Source: CAVQWT01 sp963717705 (lineage in GTDB: Bacteria > Pseudomonadota > Gammaproteobacteria > Burkholderiales > Casimicrobiaceae). Taken from it: a stretch of 64,000 bases of DNA. The position numbers and the translations under genes are program-made. Under the pieces are notes generated by a model. It had not been told where the DNA came from. It searched no databases and saw only the letters and a list, made by a program, of their open reading frames with translations. Each line of letters starts with the position of its first letter. Within the stretch, counting starts at the first letter, position 1. The stretch covers positions 201,163 to 265,162 of the forward strand of contig CAVQWT010000003.1 in NCBI GenBank assembly GCA_963717705.1, read 5' to 3'. Of this stretch, positions 31,956 to 39,980 are shown piece after piece.

Positions 31956-33425
31956 ATGACGCAATGGCTGACGCTGTCGCGGGCGGCGCGCCTCATCGGC
32001 GTGGCGCGGGGCGAGCTGCAGCGCGAGATCCGCGAAGGCCGGCTGCCGGCGAACGACGGCATGGTGTCGACCGAGGGGCTGCTGGCGCTCTACCCTCGAT
32101 TCAGGCTCGAGGACTCCGGTGCGTTCGAGCGCGTCGCGCGGGTGAAGGAGGAGGCGTTCGGTCGCCGGGTGCTGGAGCGCGCGCTGCCGGGCCGCGAGGT
32201 CCTGGCGCAACGCCTGTTCGAGCAGAGCCAGGAGCTCGCCGACACGCGGCGGCACCTGCAGCGCTATCACGCGCTGGTCGTCGCGCTGCAGCAGGAGCTC
32301 GATGCGGCGGCAGGTGCCGCGCCGGGCGGGGCGCTGCGCGAGCTGCAGTCCCTGCTCGAGCGCGGGCTCGCCGACGTGCTCGCCACCGACGCCGCGGACC
32401 CGATCGCCATCATGGATGACATGCTCAAGGTCGTTTCCGCCCACGTCGCCGTCAGGCCCAGCGGGCGGGAGTTCTTCGTCGAAGGGCGCGACACGCTGCT
32501 GCAGGCGGGGCTGAAGGCCGGGCTCAAGCTCAACTACGGCTGCGGCAACGGCACCTGCGGCCTGTGCAAGGCGCGCGTCGTCTCCGGCGAGGTGACGAAG
32601 CTCGCGCCGCACGACTACCCGCTGTCCGAGGCCGAGCGGCTGCAGGGGCACGTGCTGCTGTGCGTGCACTCGGCGGCGTCGAGGGAGATCGTGCTCGAGA
32701 CGCTGGAGGCGCAGGGTCCGGGGGACATCCCCGAGCAGCAGATCGCCGTCCGCCTGCGCGGCGTGAAGCCGCTGGCGTCGGACACGCTGCAGCTGCATCT
32801 GCAGACGCCGCGGACGATGCGGCTGCGCTTCCTCGCCGGACAGAGCGTGACGCTGAGTGCGGCGGCGGCGGGCGTCGAGGCGCAGGCCACCTACGCGATC
32901 GCGAGCTGCCCCTGCGACGAGCGCAACCTGCACTTCCACGTCCCGCGCGACCGCGGCGACGCGTTTGCCGGGCTGCTGTTCGACGGCGCGCTCGCCGCCG
33001 GCGCCACGGTGAGCCTCGCCGGGCCGGCCGGCGATTTCGTGTTCCGCGACGGCGACCGGCCGCTCGCATTCATCGCCTGCGACACCGGCTTCGCCCCGGT
33101 CAAGAGCCTGATCGAGCACGCGATGGCCGTCGACGCCGCCGAGTCGCTGGCGCTCGGCTGGCTCGCGACCCGCGCCGACGGCCACTACCTCGCGAACCAG
33201 TGCCGCGCCTGGGCCGAGGCGTTCGACCAGTTCCGCTACGTCGCCCACACCGACGACGACCCGGCCATCGGTGCGGCGCGGCTGGTCGCCACGCTGGCCG
33301 CCGCACACCCGCTGGTCGACTCCGACGTCTACGTCGCGGGATCGGAGGCGTTCGTCACCGCTGCAGCAACGGCGCTGCAGGCCGCCGGCGTGCCGGCGGC
33401 GCAGATCCGCGCGGCGGTCGCATGA
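31956..33425 (+). CDS. Fusion of N-terminal HTH domain, [2Fe-2S] ferredoxin and FAD/NAD(P) reductase
   Basis: 489 aa. Residues 1-50 look like an excisionase/MerR-type winged HTH (LSRAARLIGVARGELQREIREGRLPA); about 55-120 form a helical, possibly coiled-coil linker. A plant-type ferredoxin domain (~160-245) has ligands Cys196, 201, 204 and 236. A ferredoxin-reductase domain (~255-489) follows with FAD-binding and NAD motifs (ACDTGFAPVKSLIEHA). Electron-transfer chains of this type are common; the DNA-binding-like N-terminus is not. It may be a redox-controlled regulator or a reductase recruited to a partner through the HTH. Confidence 0.85.
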   Translation: MTQWLTLSRAARLIGVARGELQREIREGRLPANDGMVSTEGLLALYPRFRLEDSGAFERVARVKEEAFGRRVLERALPGREVLAQRLFEQSQELADTRRHLQRYHALVVALQQELDAAAGAAPGGALRELQSLLERGLADVLATDAADPIAIMDDMLKVVSAHVAVRPSGREFFVEGRDTLLQAGLKAGLKLNYGCGNGTCGLCKARVVSGEVTKLAPHDYPLSEAERLQGHVLLCVHSAASREIVLETLEAQGPGDIPEQQIAVRLRGVKPLASDTLQLHLQTPRTMRLRFLAGQSVTLSAAAAGVEAQATYAIASCPCDERNLHFHVPRDRGDAFAGLLFDGALAAGATVSLAGPAGDFVFRDGDRPLAFIACDTGFAPVKSLIEHAMAVDAAESLALGWLATRADGHYLANQCRAWAEAFDQFRYVAHTDDDPAIGAARLVATLAAAHPLVDSDVYVAGSEAFVTAAATALQAAGVPAAQIRAAVA

Positions 33426-33489
33426 GGCCGGACCGCGCGCCCGCGCCGGGGTTGCATCGCCCGCTTCGCCGAACGGCAGCGGGGCGCCC

Positions 33490-33864
33490 GTGAGCGAGCG
33501 CCGGATCATTCCGCTGGTCGCCGACGCCGGCGACGACCCTCACGCCGACGCAGGCGGCTGCTCGGGCGCGGAGTCGTTCGCGCTGCTGGTGCTGGGCGAC
33601 AGCATGGCGCCGGAGTTCGTCGAGGGCGAGGTGATCGTCGTCGAGCCCGACGGACTCGCCGTCGACGGCTCGTTCGTCGTCGCGCAGGTCGCCGGCGAGT
33701 GGACGTTCCGCCAGCTGGTCGCGACCGGCGGGGGCTGGGCGCTGCACGCGCTCAACCCCGCCTACCCGGAGACCCCGCTCGCCGACCTCGCGCCGGTGCG
33801 CGGCGTCGTCATCCAGAAGAGCCGCCCCGGCCGGCGCCGGGCGCAGAAGCGCTACGTCGACTGA
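33490..33864 (+). CDS. S24/LexA-like fold protein with Ser but without the catalytic Lys
   Basis: 124 aa, GTG start at 33490. It matches the C-terminal peptidase fold of LexA/UmuD: nucleophile motif GDSM (Ser38), GEVIVVEPDG and SFVVAQVAGEWTFRQL. In LexA the general-base Lys lies in the last element; here the position reads Arg74 (TFRQL). No DNA-binding domain precedes it. It may be an inactive fold used for binding, or use another base. It sits between the HTH-ferredoxin fusion and three unknown genes. Confidence 0.75.
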   Translation: MSERRIIPLVADAGDDPHADAGGCSGAESFALLVLGDSMAPEFVEGEVIVVEPDGLAVDGSFVVAQVAGEWTFRQLVATGGGWALHALNPAYPETPLADLAPVRGVVIQKSRPGRRRAQKRYVD

Positions 33865-33890
33865 ACCGCCGATTCCGCAGGGACCACGAC

Positions 33891-34121
33891 ATGCCCTACT
33901 TCATCTACCGGACCTTCGCCTTTCCGCTGCGCCGTCTCGAGCCGGCCGGACGCGAGGACTCGTTCAAGGCGGCGTCGGCACGCACCAAGGAGCTTCGCGC
34001 GAGTCCGGACCTGCCGGAGGGATGCGCCGTCAGGATGGTGTTCGCGCAGAACGAGCTCGAGGCCGAGGACCTGCTGAACCAGGTCCGCGCGGCAGCGCCC
34101 GGCGTCGTCGGCGACGAGTAG
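33891..34121 (+). CDS. Small protein of unknown function
   Basis: 76 aa: MPYFIYRTFAFPLRRLEP, then AASARTKELRASP and VRMVFAQNELEAEDLLNQVR. It looks like a small alpha/beta domain with one cysteine. It follows the S24-like gene by 26 bp and is followed 14 bp later by a cysteine-rich protein, consistent with one operon. I do not recognise the family. Confidence 0.7.
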   Translation: MPYFIYRTFAFPLRRLEPAGREDSFKAASARTKELRASPDLPEGCAVRMVFAQNELEAEDLLNQVRAAAPGVVGDE

Positions 34122-34135
34122 CGGCGGGCGCGGCG

Positions 34136-34585
34136 ATGGACGAGGCCGCATTCCGGGCCGTGCGCGGCGCCGCGGGCGCCCGCGCCTGCGTGTTCGAGAA
34201 GGCACTGCTGGCGCAATGCGCAGGCTGCGCCCACGCGGCCCGGCACGCGCTGGCGGAGCGCGAGGCGATCGGCTGCCGGACCGCGGTCGCGCACGCCAAC
34301 TGCGCGACGCTGCTCGGCATGCTGCGCGAGCGGTCGGCGTTTGCGCTCCGGCTCGGCCCGGCCGGCGGGCCGCTGCCGCATGCCGCGGCGATGCGGCTGC
34401 AGTGCGGCGGCCTGTCCGGACTGGCGCAGGCGCTCGACGCCGACGCCGGCGTCCCCGCCGACGTCCACGGACTCGTCGTCGCCGCGCAGGCGAGATACGG
34501 GAGCCTGTCGGACCTGCCGTGGCCGGGCCTGGTCGCCGCGGTCACCGGCTGGCACGGCCGCCGCCGCCGCGGGGATTCCCGATGA
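34136..34585 (+). CDS. Cysteine-rich protein of unknown function
   Basis: 149 aa with six cysteines: 18, 28, 31, 47, 56 and 90, including CAGC at 28-31. The spacing would allow an Fe-S cluster or zinc site in the N-terminal half. No signal peptide. The start at 34136 gives a clean N-terminus; a frame open further upstream overlaps the previous gene. Its stop overlaps the next ATG (ATGA). Confidence 0.7.
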   Translation: MDEAAFRAVRGAAGARACVFEKALLAQCAGCAHAARHALAEREAIGCRTAVAHANCATLLGMLRERSAFALRLGPAGGPLPHAAAMRLQCGGLSGLAQALDADAGVPADVHGLVVAAQARYGSLSDLPWPGLVAAVTGWHGRRRRGDSR

Positions 34586-35631
34586 CGCGCGACCTCGACG
34601 CGTTGTTCGCCGCGGTCCGCACCAACTGCCACATCTCGGACGCGCGCCACGCGGGCGAGCTGACGCTGTGCACGTACCTCCTCGAGATGCGCGAGCTCTA
34701 CCGGTGGGAGCGCGGCCTGCCGCTCGGCGCGCCGGTGCCGCAGGCGGAGGTCGGCCCCTGGATCGCGCGGCGCGAGGCGCTGTGGTCGTCGCTGGAGGAC
34801 GCACCGCACGTCCCGCTGCCGCTGGACGCCCGCGCGATCGATCCGTTCGCCGTCGACGACGTCAATCGCGGCCTGGCCGGAAACGCCCTCGTCTACGGCG
34901 CCGGCATCGGACGCTTCGGCAAGCCGCAGTTCTTCATCGCCGAGCTCGAGCGCGAGGAGTGGCGCGACGGCGTGCGTGTGCTCGTCGCCGGCCGCGAGTA
35001 CGCACGCGACCTGTCGGCGGCCCCCGCCGCTTCGCGCGACGGCACCGTCTACGTGCGGCTGGAATCGCTGCGGCGCTGGCTGTGGGAGCGCGCCGAAGCG
35101 TGGCAGGGCAAGCGCAGCGAGGGGGCGCTCAAGGCGGCGCTCGACGGCCATGGCTTCGCCGACGACCCGCGCGGCGCCGTCGACCGGATGGCGCGCGCCG
35201 AGGCCGAGACGCTGATCCTGCACGAGCTCGGCGAGTGCGCCGCCGGCCGCGAGCTCGGCCCGCAGTGGGAGCGACTGCTCGGCGGCCTCGCGCACCGGCG
35301 CACCGAGATCTTCGTGCGCGCGGTCCGCGACCACCTGGCCGACTGCCTGGTCACGCTGCCGACGCTGCTCGAGCGCAACGCCGACGCCTCGCTGCACTTC
35401 TGGCATGCGAACCTGCACGGCATGCGGCAGGCGCTGTTCCCCAGCATCGCCGTCGCCTGCGCGCGGTGGCGGGACGGCGACGGCGGCGACGCGCTGCGCG
35501 CCGCGATCGGCGAAGGTGCCGCGCACTGGCGACGCATCGCAACGGACATCCTCGCGCTGCACGCGGCCGGCGCAAGCGACGCCGAGGACGCGATCGGGGC
35601 GCTCGCGTCGGCCCCCGGCACGGCCCTCTAG
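34582..35631 (+). CDS. Sfum_1244-family-like protein of unknown function
   Basis: 349 aa. Motifs such as NCHISDARHAGELTLCTYLLEMRELYRWE, GIGRFGKPQFF, EYARDLSAAPA and RDHLADCLVTLPTLLER recall proteins annotated as the Sfum_1244 family, found in sulfate reducers and sulfur oxidisers (recalled, not searched). Cys16 and Cys30 lie in the conserved N-terminal block. HELGE (about 214) looks metallopeptidase-like but lacks the second His of HExxH. Last gene of the operon begun by sqr, coupled by ATGA. Confidence 0.75.
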   Translation: MTRDLDALFAAVRTNCHISDARHAGELTLCTYLLEMRELYRWERGLPLGAPVPQAEVGPWIARREALWSSLEDAPHVPLPLDARAIDPFAVDDVNRGLAGNALVYGAGIGRFGKPQFFIAELEREEWRDGVRVLVAGREYARDLSAAPAASRDGTVYVRLESLRRWLWERAEAWQGKRSEGALKAALDGHGFADDPRGAVDRMARAEAETLILHELGECAAGRELGPQWERLLGGLAHRRTEIFVRAVRDHLADCLVTLPTLLERNADASLHFWHANLHGMRQALFPSIAVACARWRDGDGGDALRAAIGEGAAHWRRIATDILALHAAGASDAEDAIGALASAPGTAL

Positions 35632-36024
35632 CGGCGCGCGACACTTTCGCGATCGGCGGCCCCCTTCCTGCCGCACCTCCACTGCAACGGCGGAGGCGGG
35701 ACTTCGGGCAAAGTGCGCTGCCGCCGCGGACCGGCCTCCGTCGCGGCACGTATTTCACCCTGAACGCGACCGGGGCGTTGAAGCTCGAGGGGGAGTCGTA
35801 TCCGTTCGAGGCCGGAGCGCGACTGCCGCTGACGGTCGACATCGAGTCGTGCCGCGTGATTCGCGACGGCAGCTGACCGCTCGTACGGTCACCCGTGCCG
35901 GCGGGTCGCAGGACAGGACCCATCGGCGATCGGTCAGATCGTGTCCGTCAATTCGGGGCGCCGGCAGCAACCAGGACCCCGGGTCCTGCCGATGAGCTCG
36001 CCGCCCGGAGGCAGAACGAAGCGA
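35632..36024. other. Convergent intergenic region with a possible decayed reading frame and a palindrome
   Basis: Between the end of the sqr-led operon and the convergent cupin gene. On the plus strand 35740-35876 reads as a plausible C-terminal stretch (GTYFTLNATGALKLEG... ending CRVIRDGS) with coding-type third positions but no start or upstream partner, so it may be a gene remnant. CAGGACCC-C-GGGTCCTG at 35972-35988 is a perfect 8-1-8 palindrome that could end transcription from either side, although no clear U-run follows. Confidence 0.4.
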
Positions 36025-36711
36025 TCATGACGGTGGCGAAAGACAATCCCGCGGCTTCTCTGCCAGATGGCCGACCTTCACGTAGATCAGGCACCCCGGT
36101 TCGCTGAACGGCTGATGGCGGCTCAGGTGCGGGCTCCGGATCCACGATCCGGCAGGGTAGCTCCCATGTTCGTCGGAGAACACGCCCTCCAGCACGAGGA
36201 TTTCCTCGCCATCCCAGTGGGTGTGCGCCTGAAAGCGGGTCCCGGGCGCCCAACGGACCAGCGCGACGTGTTCGCCGCCGAACTCGTGAAGGGGGAGCAC
36301 CGACAATCCCGGCACGAGGCCGGGATGCCATTCGGCGCGCCGGGTGTCGATCACGATGCGCGAGCCGTCCTCCGGTCGGAACTGGCGCAGCTTCACGAAC
36401 AGTTCGCAGCCCGATGTCGAAAACGGCCGGTGCCGCGAGCCTGGCGGATTCCGGACGTAGGTGCCGACCGGATACTCCCCGCCCTCGTCCGCGAACGTCC
36501 CGGCGAGCACAAGAAATTCCTCGCCGAGGGCGTGTTCGTGGGAGGCGAACGCGGATCCGGGCAGGTACCGCACGATGCTCGTGGCACGCGCGACTTCGTC
36601 GCCGACGCGGTCGAGCGGCTTGCGCTCGACTCCCGGCTCTGGAGAGGCGATCCATGGAGCGGTCCGGGTGTCGATCACCACCCGGGCGCCGAAGTCATCA
36701 TTCAATGCCAT
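36025..36711 (-). CDS. ChrR-like double-cupin protein
   Basis: 228 aa with two cupin repeats, each showing the GEE(F/I)LVL(A/E)G(T/V)F(A/S)DE block and a following YP-G-(T/S)(Y/W)-(V/I)R(N/S)P segment. The second has the metal-binding HTHWDGEE, the first SHEHALGEE. Such cupins make the C-terminal half of ChrR anti-sigma factors, but no zinc-binding anti-sigma domain and no adjacent sigma factor are present, so this is a free cupin. An enzymatic or sensing role for a small oxidant is possible. Confidence 0.82.
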   Translation of the reverse strand: MALNDDFGARVVIDTRTAPWIASPEPGVERKPLDRVGDEVARATSIVRYLPGSAFASHEHALGEEFLVLAGTFADEGGEYPVGTYVRNPPGSRHRPFSTSGCELFVKLRQFRPEDGSRIVIDTRRAEWHPGLVPGLSVLPLHEFGGEHVALVRWAPGTRFQAHTHWDGEEILVLEGVFSDEHGSYPAGSWIRSPHLSRHQPFSEPGCLIYVKVGHLAEKPRDCLSPPS

Positions 36712-36894
36712 GCTCCACCATCCGATATAGCCAACAGACCAACACCAAGTACGCAGACATATCCAGGACGACCGGCGGCCGGTACTGCTGGAACCCGGCC
36801 GGGTCGAACGATGCCGCGCGTGTTTCAATCCGTTGCCTTGGCGACGCAACGGAGTACGCTTTCGCCTGCAGTGGCCGATTGTATTCCGACATCC

Positions 36895-37491
36895 ATGCGC
36901 CATCCCGCCAATCCCCGATCGAAGGCACCTGCCGCCGTCGCCTCCGAGCCTCCGTCCGGCTCGTGCGTCGCACCGGAACCGAAACGCCGGCGCTGGCTGC
37001 GATGGGGGGCGGAGATCGGCCTCTTCGTGCTGTTCCTGCTCGCGCTCCAGTGGTGGCAGGCGCGCGACGTGCCACGCGGCCCGGCACCATCGTTCTCGGC
37101 GACGATGGCGGACGGCCGCAGCAGCGGCCTCGACGAATGGCGCGCGGCACACCCCGGGGAGACCGTCGGCCTCTACTTCTGGGCGGACTGGTGCCCGATC
37201 TGCAAGGCACAGGAAGGCAGCGTCGACGCTCTGCGGGCGGACTGGCCGGTGCTCACGGTGGCCATGCAGTCCGGCAACGCGGCGGCAGTAGCCAAGGTGC
37301 TTCGCGAACGCGGGCTCGACTGGCCGACGGCGATCGATGCCGATGGCGGCATTGCCGCACGCTACGGACTTCACGGCGTCCCGGCTCTGGTGGTCGTCGA
37401 CGGCCGGGGAGAGATACGCTCGGTGATGGTCGGCTATTCCACGACGCCCGGCATGCGGCTGCGCCTGTGGTGGGCGTCGCTGAGTGGTTGA
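36895..37491 (+). CDS. Membrane-anchored thioredoxin-like protein disulfide oxidoreductase (ScsD/TlpA type)
   Basis: 198 aa. One transmembrane helix (about 38-54, GAEIGLFVLFLLALQWW) with a basic N-terminal side anchors a periplasmic thioredoxin domain. The active site is WCPIC (Cys100, Cys103) and the cis-Pro loop is GVPALVVVD. This resembles ScsD/TlpA-like proteins that handle disulfides. Divergent from the cupin gene across a 183-bp gap that contains CCGTTGC/GCAACGG (36830-36852) and no gene. Confidence 0.88.
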   Translation: MRHPANPRSKAPAAVASEPPSGSCVAPEPKRRRWLRWGAEIGLFVLFLLALQWWQARDVPRGPAPSFSATMADGRSSGLDEWRAAHPGETVGLYFWADWCPICKAQEGSVDALRADWPVLTVAMQSGNAAAVAKVLRERGLDWPTAIDADGGIAARYGLHGVPALVVVDGRGEIRSVMVGYSTTPGMRLRLWWASLSG

Positions 37492-37492
37492 G

Positions 37493-38470
37493 ATGGCGGT
37501 GGTCGCGCGGTCGCTGGCCTTCCTCGCCGTGACGGTCGCCACCCTTGCGCTGCTGCGCGGCCTCCTGCACCGGGGCATTCGCGCCAGCCTGGCGGCCCCG
37601 CGGATTGCGCACGAATGCGGGCCGGACGCCTTCGGCCTTGGCTTCGAATCGGTGCGCATCGATACGGCGAATCGGCGCCGCCTGCACGGATGGCTGATCG
37701 CGCCGGTCCAGGGCACCCGCGCCCCCTGCCCGGCGATGATCGTGATGCACGGCTGGGGCGGCAACGCCGCCATGATGCTGCCGCTCGCGCGACCGTTGCA
37801 CCAGGCGGGTTTCGCCGCGTTGTTCCTCGATGCACGATGTCACGGCGCGAGCGACGGCGACAGCTTTGCTTCCCTTCCTCGATTCGCCGAGGACGTCGAG
37901 CACGCCTTCGAGTGGCTTGCCGAACAAGCGGGCATCGACGCCGGGCGCATCGGCCTGATCGGGCATTCGGTGGGTGCCGGGGCAGCGCTGCTTGCCGCCT
38001 CGCGTCGACCGGAAGTCGCCGTGGTCGTGAGCGTGGCGGCGTTCTCCCATCCGGCGGCGATGATGCGGCGGTGGATGGCGACGAAGCGAATCCCGGAGTG
38101 GCCCGTCGGGCGCTACGTGCTGGGCTACGTGCAGAAGACGATCGGCCATCGTTTCGACGACATCGCGCCGGTCAATACCATCGCCGGGGTGCGCTGCCCG
38201 GTGCTGCTCGTGCATGGCACCGATGACGACGTGGTGCCGCTTGTTGACGCGCACCGGATCCTGTCCGCCCGCGCTCACGAGGCAGTCGAGTTGCTGGTTC
38301 TTGGCGGCGACCACGACACGTTCGCCGATCTCGAGCAGCACGTGGAGCAGCTCATTGACTTCCTGCGCCGCGCGATGGAGCGCGGGACCGGCGACGATGC
38401 CCCTGCACGGATTCGGGAGAGTCGTCGACCCCGCTCGGCAGCGCAAAGGACGCACGGCGCCCGCCGCTGA
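37493..38470 (+). CDS. Alpha/beta-hydrolase fold protein with N-terminal membrane segment
   Basis: 325 aa. An N-terminal hydrophobic stretch (about 3-21) is followed by an alpha/beta hydrolase: oxyanion motif HGWGG, nucleophile elbow GHSVG with Ser159, acid GTDDDVVP and histidine GGDHDTF. All triad residues are present, so an esterase, thioesterase or peptidase activity is likely, with unknown substrate. The ATG is one base after the stop of the thioredoxin-like gene; GTG at 37484 is a less likely start. Confidence 0.85.
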   Translation: MAVVARSLAFLAVTVATLALLRGLLHRGIRASLAAPRIAHECGPDAFGLGFESVRIDTANRRRLHGWLIAPVQGTRAPCPAMIVMHGWGGNAAMMLPLARPLHQAGFAALFLDARCHGASDGDSFASLPRFAEDVEHAFEWLAEQAGIDAGRIGLIGHSVGAGAALLAASRRPEVAVVVSVAAFSHPAAMMRRWMATKRIPEWPVGRYVLGYVQKTIGHRFDDIAPVNTIAGVRCPVLLVHGTDDDVVPLVDAHRILSARAHEAVELLVLGGDHDTFADLEQHVEQLIDFLRRAMERGTGDDAPARIRESRRPRSAAQRTHGARR

Positions 38471-38518
38471 CCCTCGTTGGCCGGGCCGCACCGCACCCGC
38501 CGTGGTCCTGCGACTCGT

Positions 38519-38552
38519 AAAACAGCGCGGCGGGCGCTTGCACGCCCGCCGC
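38519..38552 (-). terminator. Rho-independent terminator of the tusA-dsrE2-fadL operon
   Basis: A perfect 10-bp stem GCGGCGGGCG / CGCCCGCCGC with a six-base loop (38527-38552), followed on the minus strand by GCTGTTTTAC, i.e. a short U-run. It lies 24 bp past the fadL stop and between convergent genes. Confidence 0.8.
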
Positions 38553-38575
38553 GGATTGCACCCTGCCCTGTTCGC

Positions 38576-39913
38576 TCAGAACTTGCGGCTGTAGGCGACG
38601 CCGAGCAGGTACTGCTTCATCTCGATCGTCTCGGTCGTCGTCGGCGGCGCGCCGAAGCCGATGAACAGGCTCGGCCCGGTCACCGAGTTGTTCTGCGCGT
38701 ACATGAACGCGCCGGTGACCTCGGAGACCTTGTCGATCCGGTAGGTCGTGCCCAGCGACCACTGGTTCCTGACCACGCCCGGCGCCAGGATGTTGAACGT
38801 CACGTCCTGCGACTGGATCGGATTCTCCGAGTAGTTGTACCCGCCGCGGAACGTCCACTTCTCGTCCATCTCGTACTGGATGCCGATCTTCCAGACGTCG
38901 ATGTTCTGCCAGCCGAAGCCTGCGCCGGAGCTGCCGCCGAGGCAGTAGTCGCGCTGGCCGGCGCCCATCGGCGGCGGCGGGCAGTACCCGATCCACATGC
39001 TGGGGTTGCTCACCGACGCCGAGTCGTCGTAGAAGATTCGCTCGTAGTCCAGGGCGAACAGCCACTGCCTGGTCGGCCGGAACGCGAAGCCGATGGTGAA
39101 GTTGGACGGCAGATCGAAACCGCCGCCCTGCGCGAACAGGCCCTTGTAGCCATCGAAATCGCCCATGCTGATCTTGGACGAATACGCGGCGCCGACGGCG
39201 AACTGCTCGGTGAACTGGCCCATGTAGCCGACACGGACGCCCAGACCCCACGAATCGCTGTAACCGTTGTTGGTCACGTTGCCGGGGCTGGTCGAGAAGC
39301 CGGGATTGTCGAACGCCTGCATGCCTTCGGCCTTGAAGCGCTGGTAGGCGATCAGCGGCGCGATGCCGATCGAGTGGCCCTTGGTGAACTGCCACGCCGC
39401 GTACGGCGCGATGATCAGCTGCGTGAGGTCGACGCCAAGGCTGCCGCTGCCGCACAGCAGGTTGTACGGCGCGCCCTGGCCGCCGCGGAACTGGCCGCAG
39501 GCGCTCTGCACGGGAATCTGGCCGCCGGGGTAGTCGGTGTTCATGCCGCCGTTGCCGTAGACCGTCAGGCCCAGCGCGACGTCGGGGCTGTACTTCCAGT
39601 TGACGCCGAACTCGGGGATGAAGAAGTTGTTGCTGCCACTGTCGACGCTGCCGTCGATGTTGGCCATGCCCGACCCGGTGCGCGACGCGCTGCGGTCGGG
39701 GGAGAACCAGGCGAGCCCCAGCTGCCACTGGTTGTCGAGGAACGACATCGCCCCGGGATTCACCGCACCGCCGAACGGTTCCATCGCGACGGCAATCGCG
39801 GCGCCGCCCATGCCGTTGGACTTCATCCCGTAGCCGTTGGCGAAATAGCCGTCGGTCGCCTGCGCGGCAATCGGGGTGGCGGCGAGGATTGCCAGTAAGA
39901 GCTTCTTGTTCAC
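38576..39913 (-). CDS. OmpP1/FadL-family outer-membrane transporter
   Basis: 445 aa. The signal peptide MNKKLLLAILAATPIAAQA is followed by the FadL hatch region (TDGYFANGYGMKSNGMGGAAIAVAMEPFGGAVNPG) and a beta-barrel ending in an aromatic residue (YSRKF). FadL porins take up hydrophobic compounds. Transcribed behind tusA and dsrE2 and closed by the terminator at 38527-38552, it might serve uptake of a sulfur compound rather than fatty acids, but this is inference from position. Confidence 0.92.
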   Translation of the reverse strand: MNKKLLLAILAATPIAAQATDGYFANGYGMKSNGMGGAAIAVAMEPFGGAVNPGAMSFLDNQWQLGLAWFSPDRSASRTGSGMANIDGSVDSGSNNFFIPEFGVNWKYSPDVALGLTVYGNGGMNTDYPGGQIPVQSACGQFRGGQGAPYNLLCGSGSLGVDLTQLIIAPYAAWQFTKGHSIGIAPLIAYQRFKAEGMQAFDNPGFSTSPGNVTNNGYSDSWGLGVRVGYMGQFTEQFAVGAAYSSKISMGDFDGYKGLFAQGGGFDLPSNFTIGFAFRPTRQWLFALDYERIFYDDSASVSNPSMWIGYCPPPPMGAGQRDYCLGGSSGAGFGWQNIDVWKIGIQYEMDEKWTFRGGYNYSENPIQSQDVTFNILAPGVVRNQWSLGTTYRIDKVSEVTGAFMYAQNNSVTGPSLFIGFGAPPTTTETIEMKQYLLGVAYSRKF

Positions 39914-39980
39914 GTCAACTCCCTTCCAAAGTGTTGGTCCGACCGTCGACGCAATGGCGTCGCCAGCCGGCGATCCCGGC

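Noticed and set aside
33490..33864. LexA/CI-type repressor
   Set aside because: There is no N-terminal DNA-binding domain and the catalytic Lys is replaced, so it should not be called LexA.
34794..35250. HELGE motif in the Sfum_1244-like protein as a zinc metallopeptidase
   Set aside because: HELGE lacks the second histidine of HExxH and no downstream ligand pattern was recognised.
36025..36711. ChrR anti-sigma factor
   Set aside because: Only cupin repeats are present; the zinc-binding anti-sigma domain and a neighbouring sigma gene are missing.
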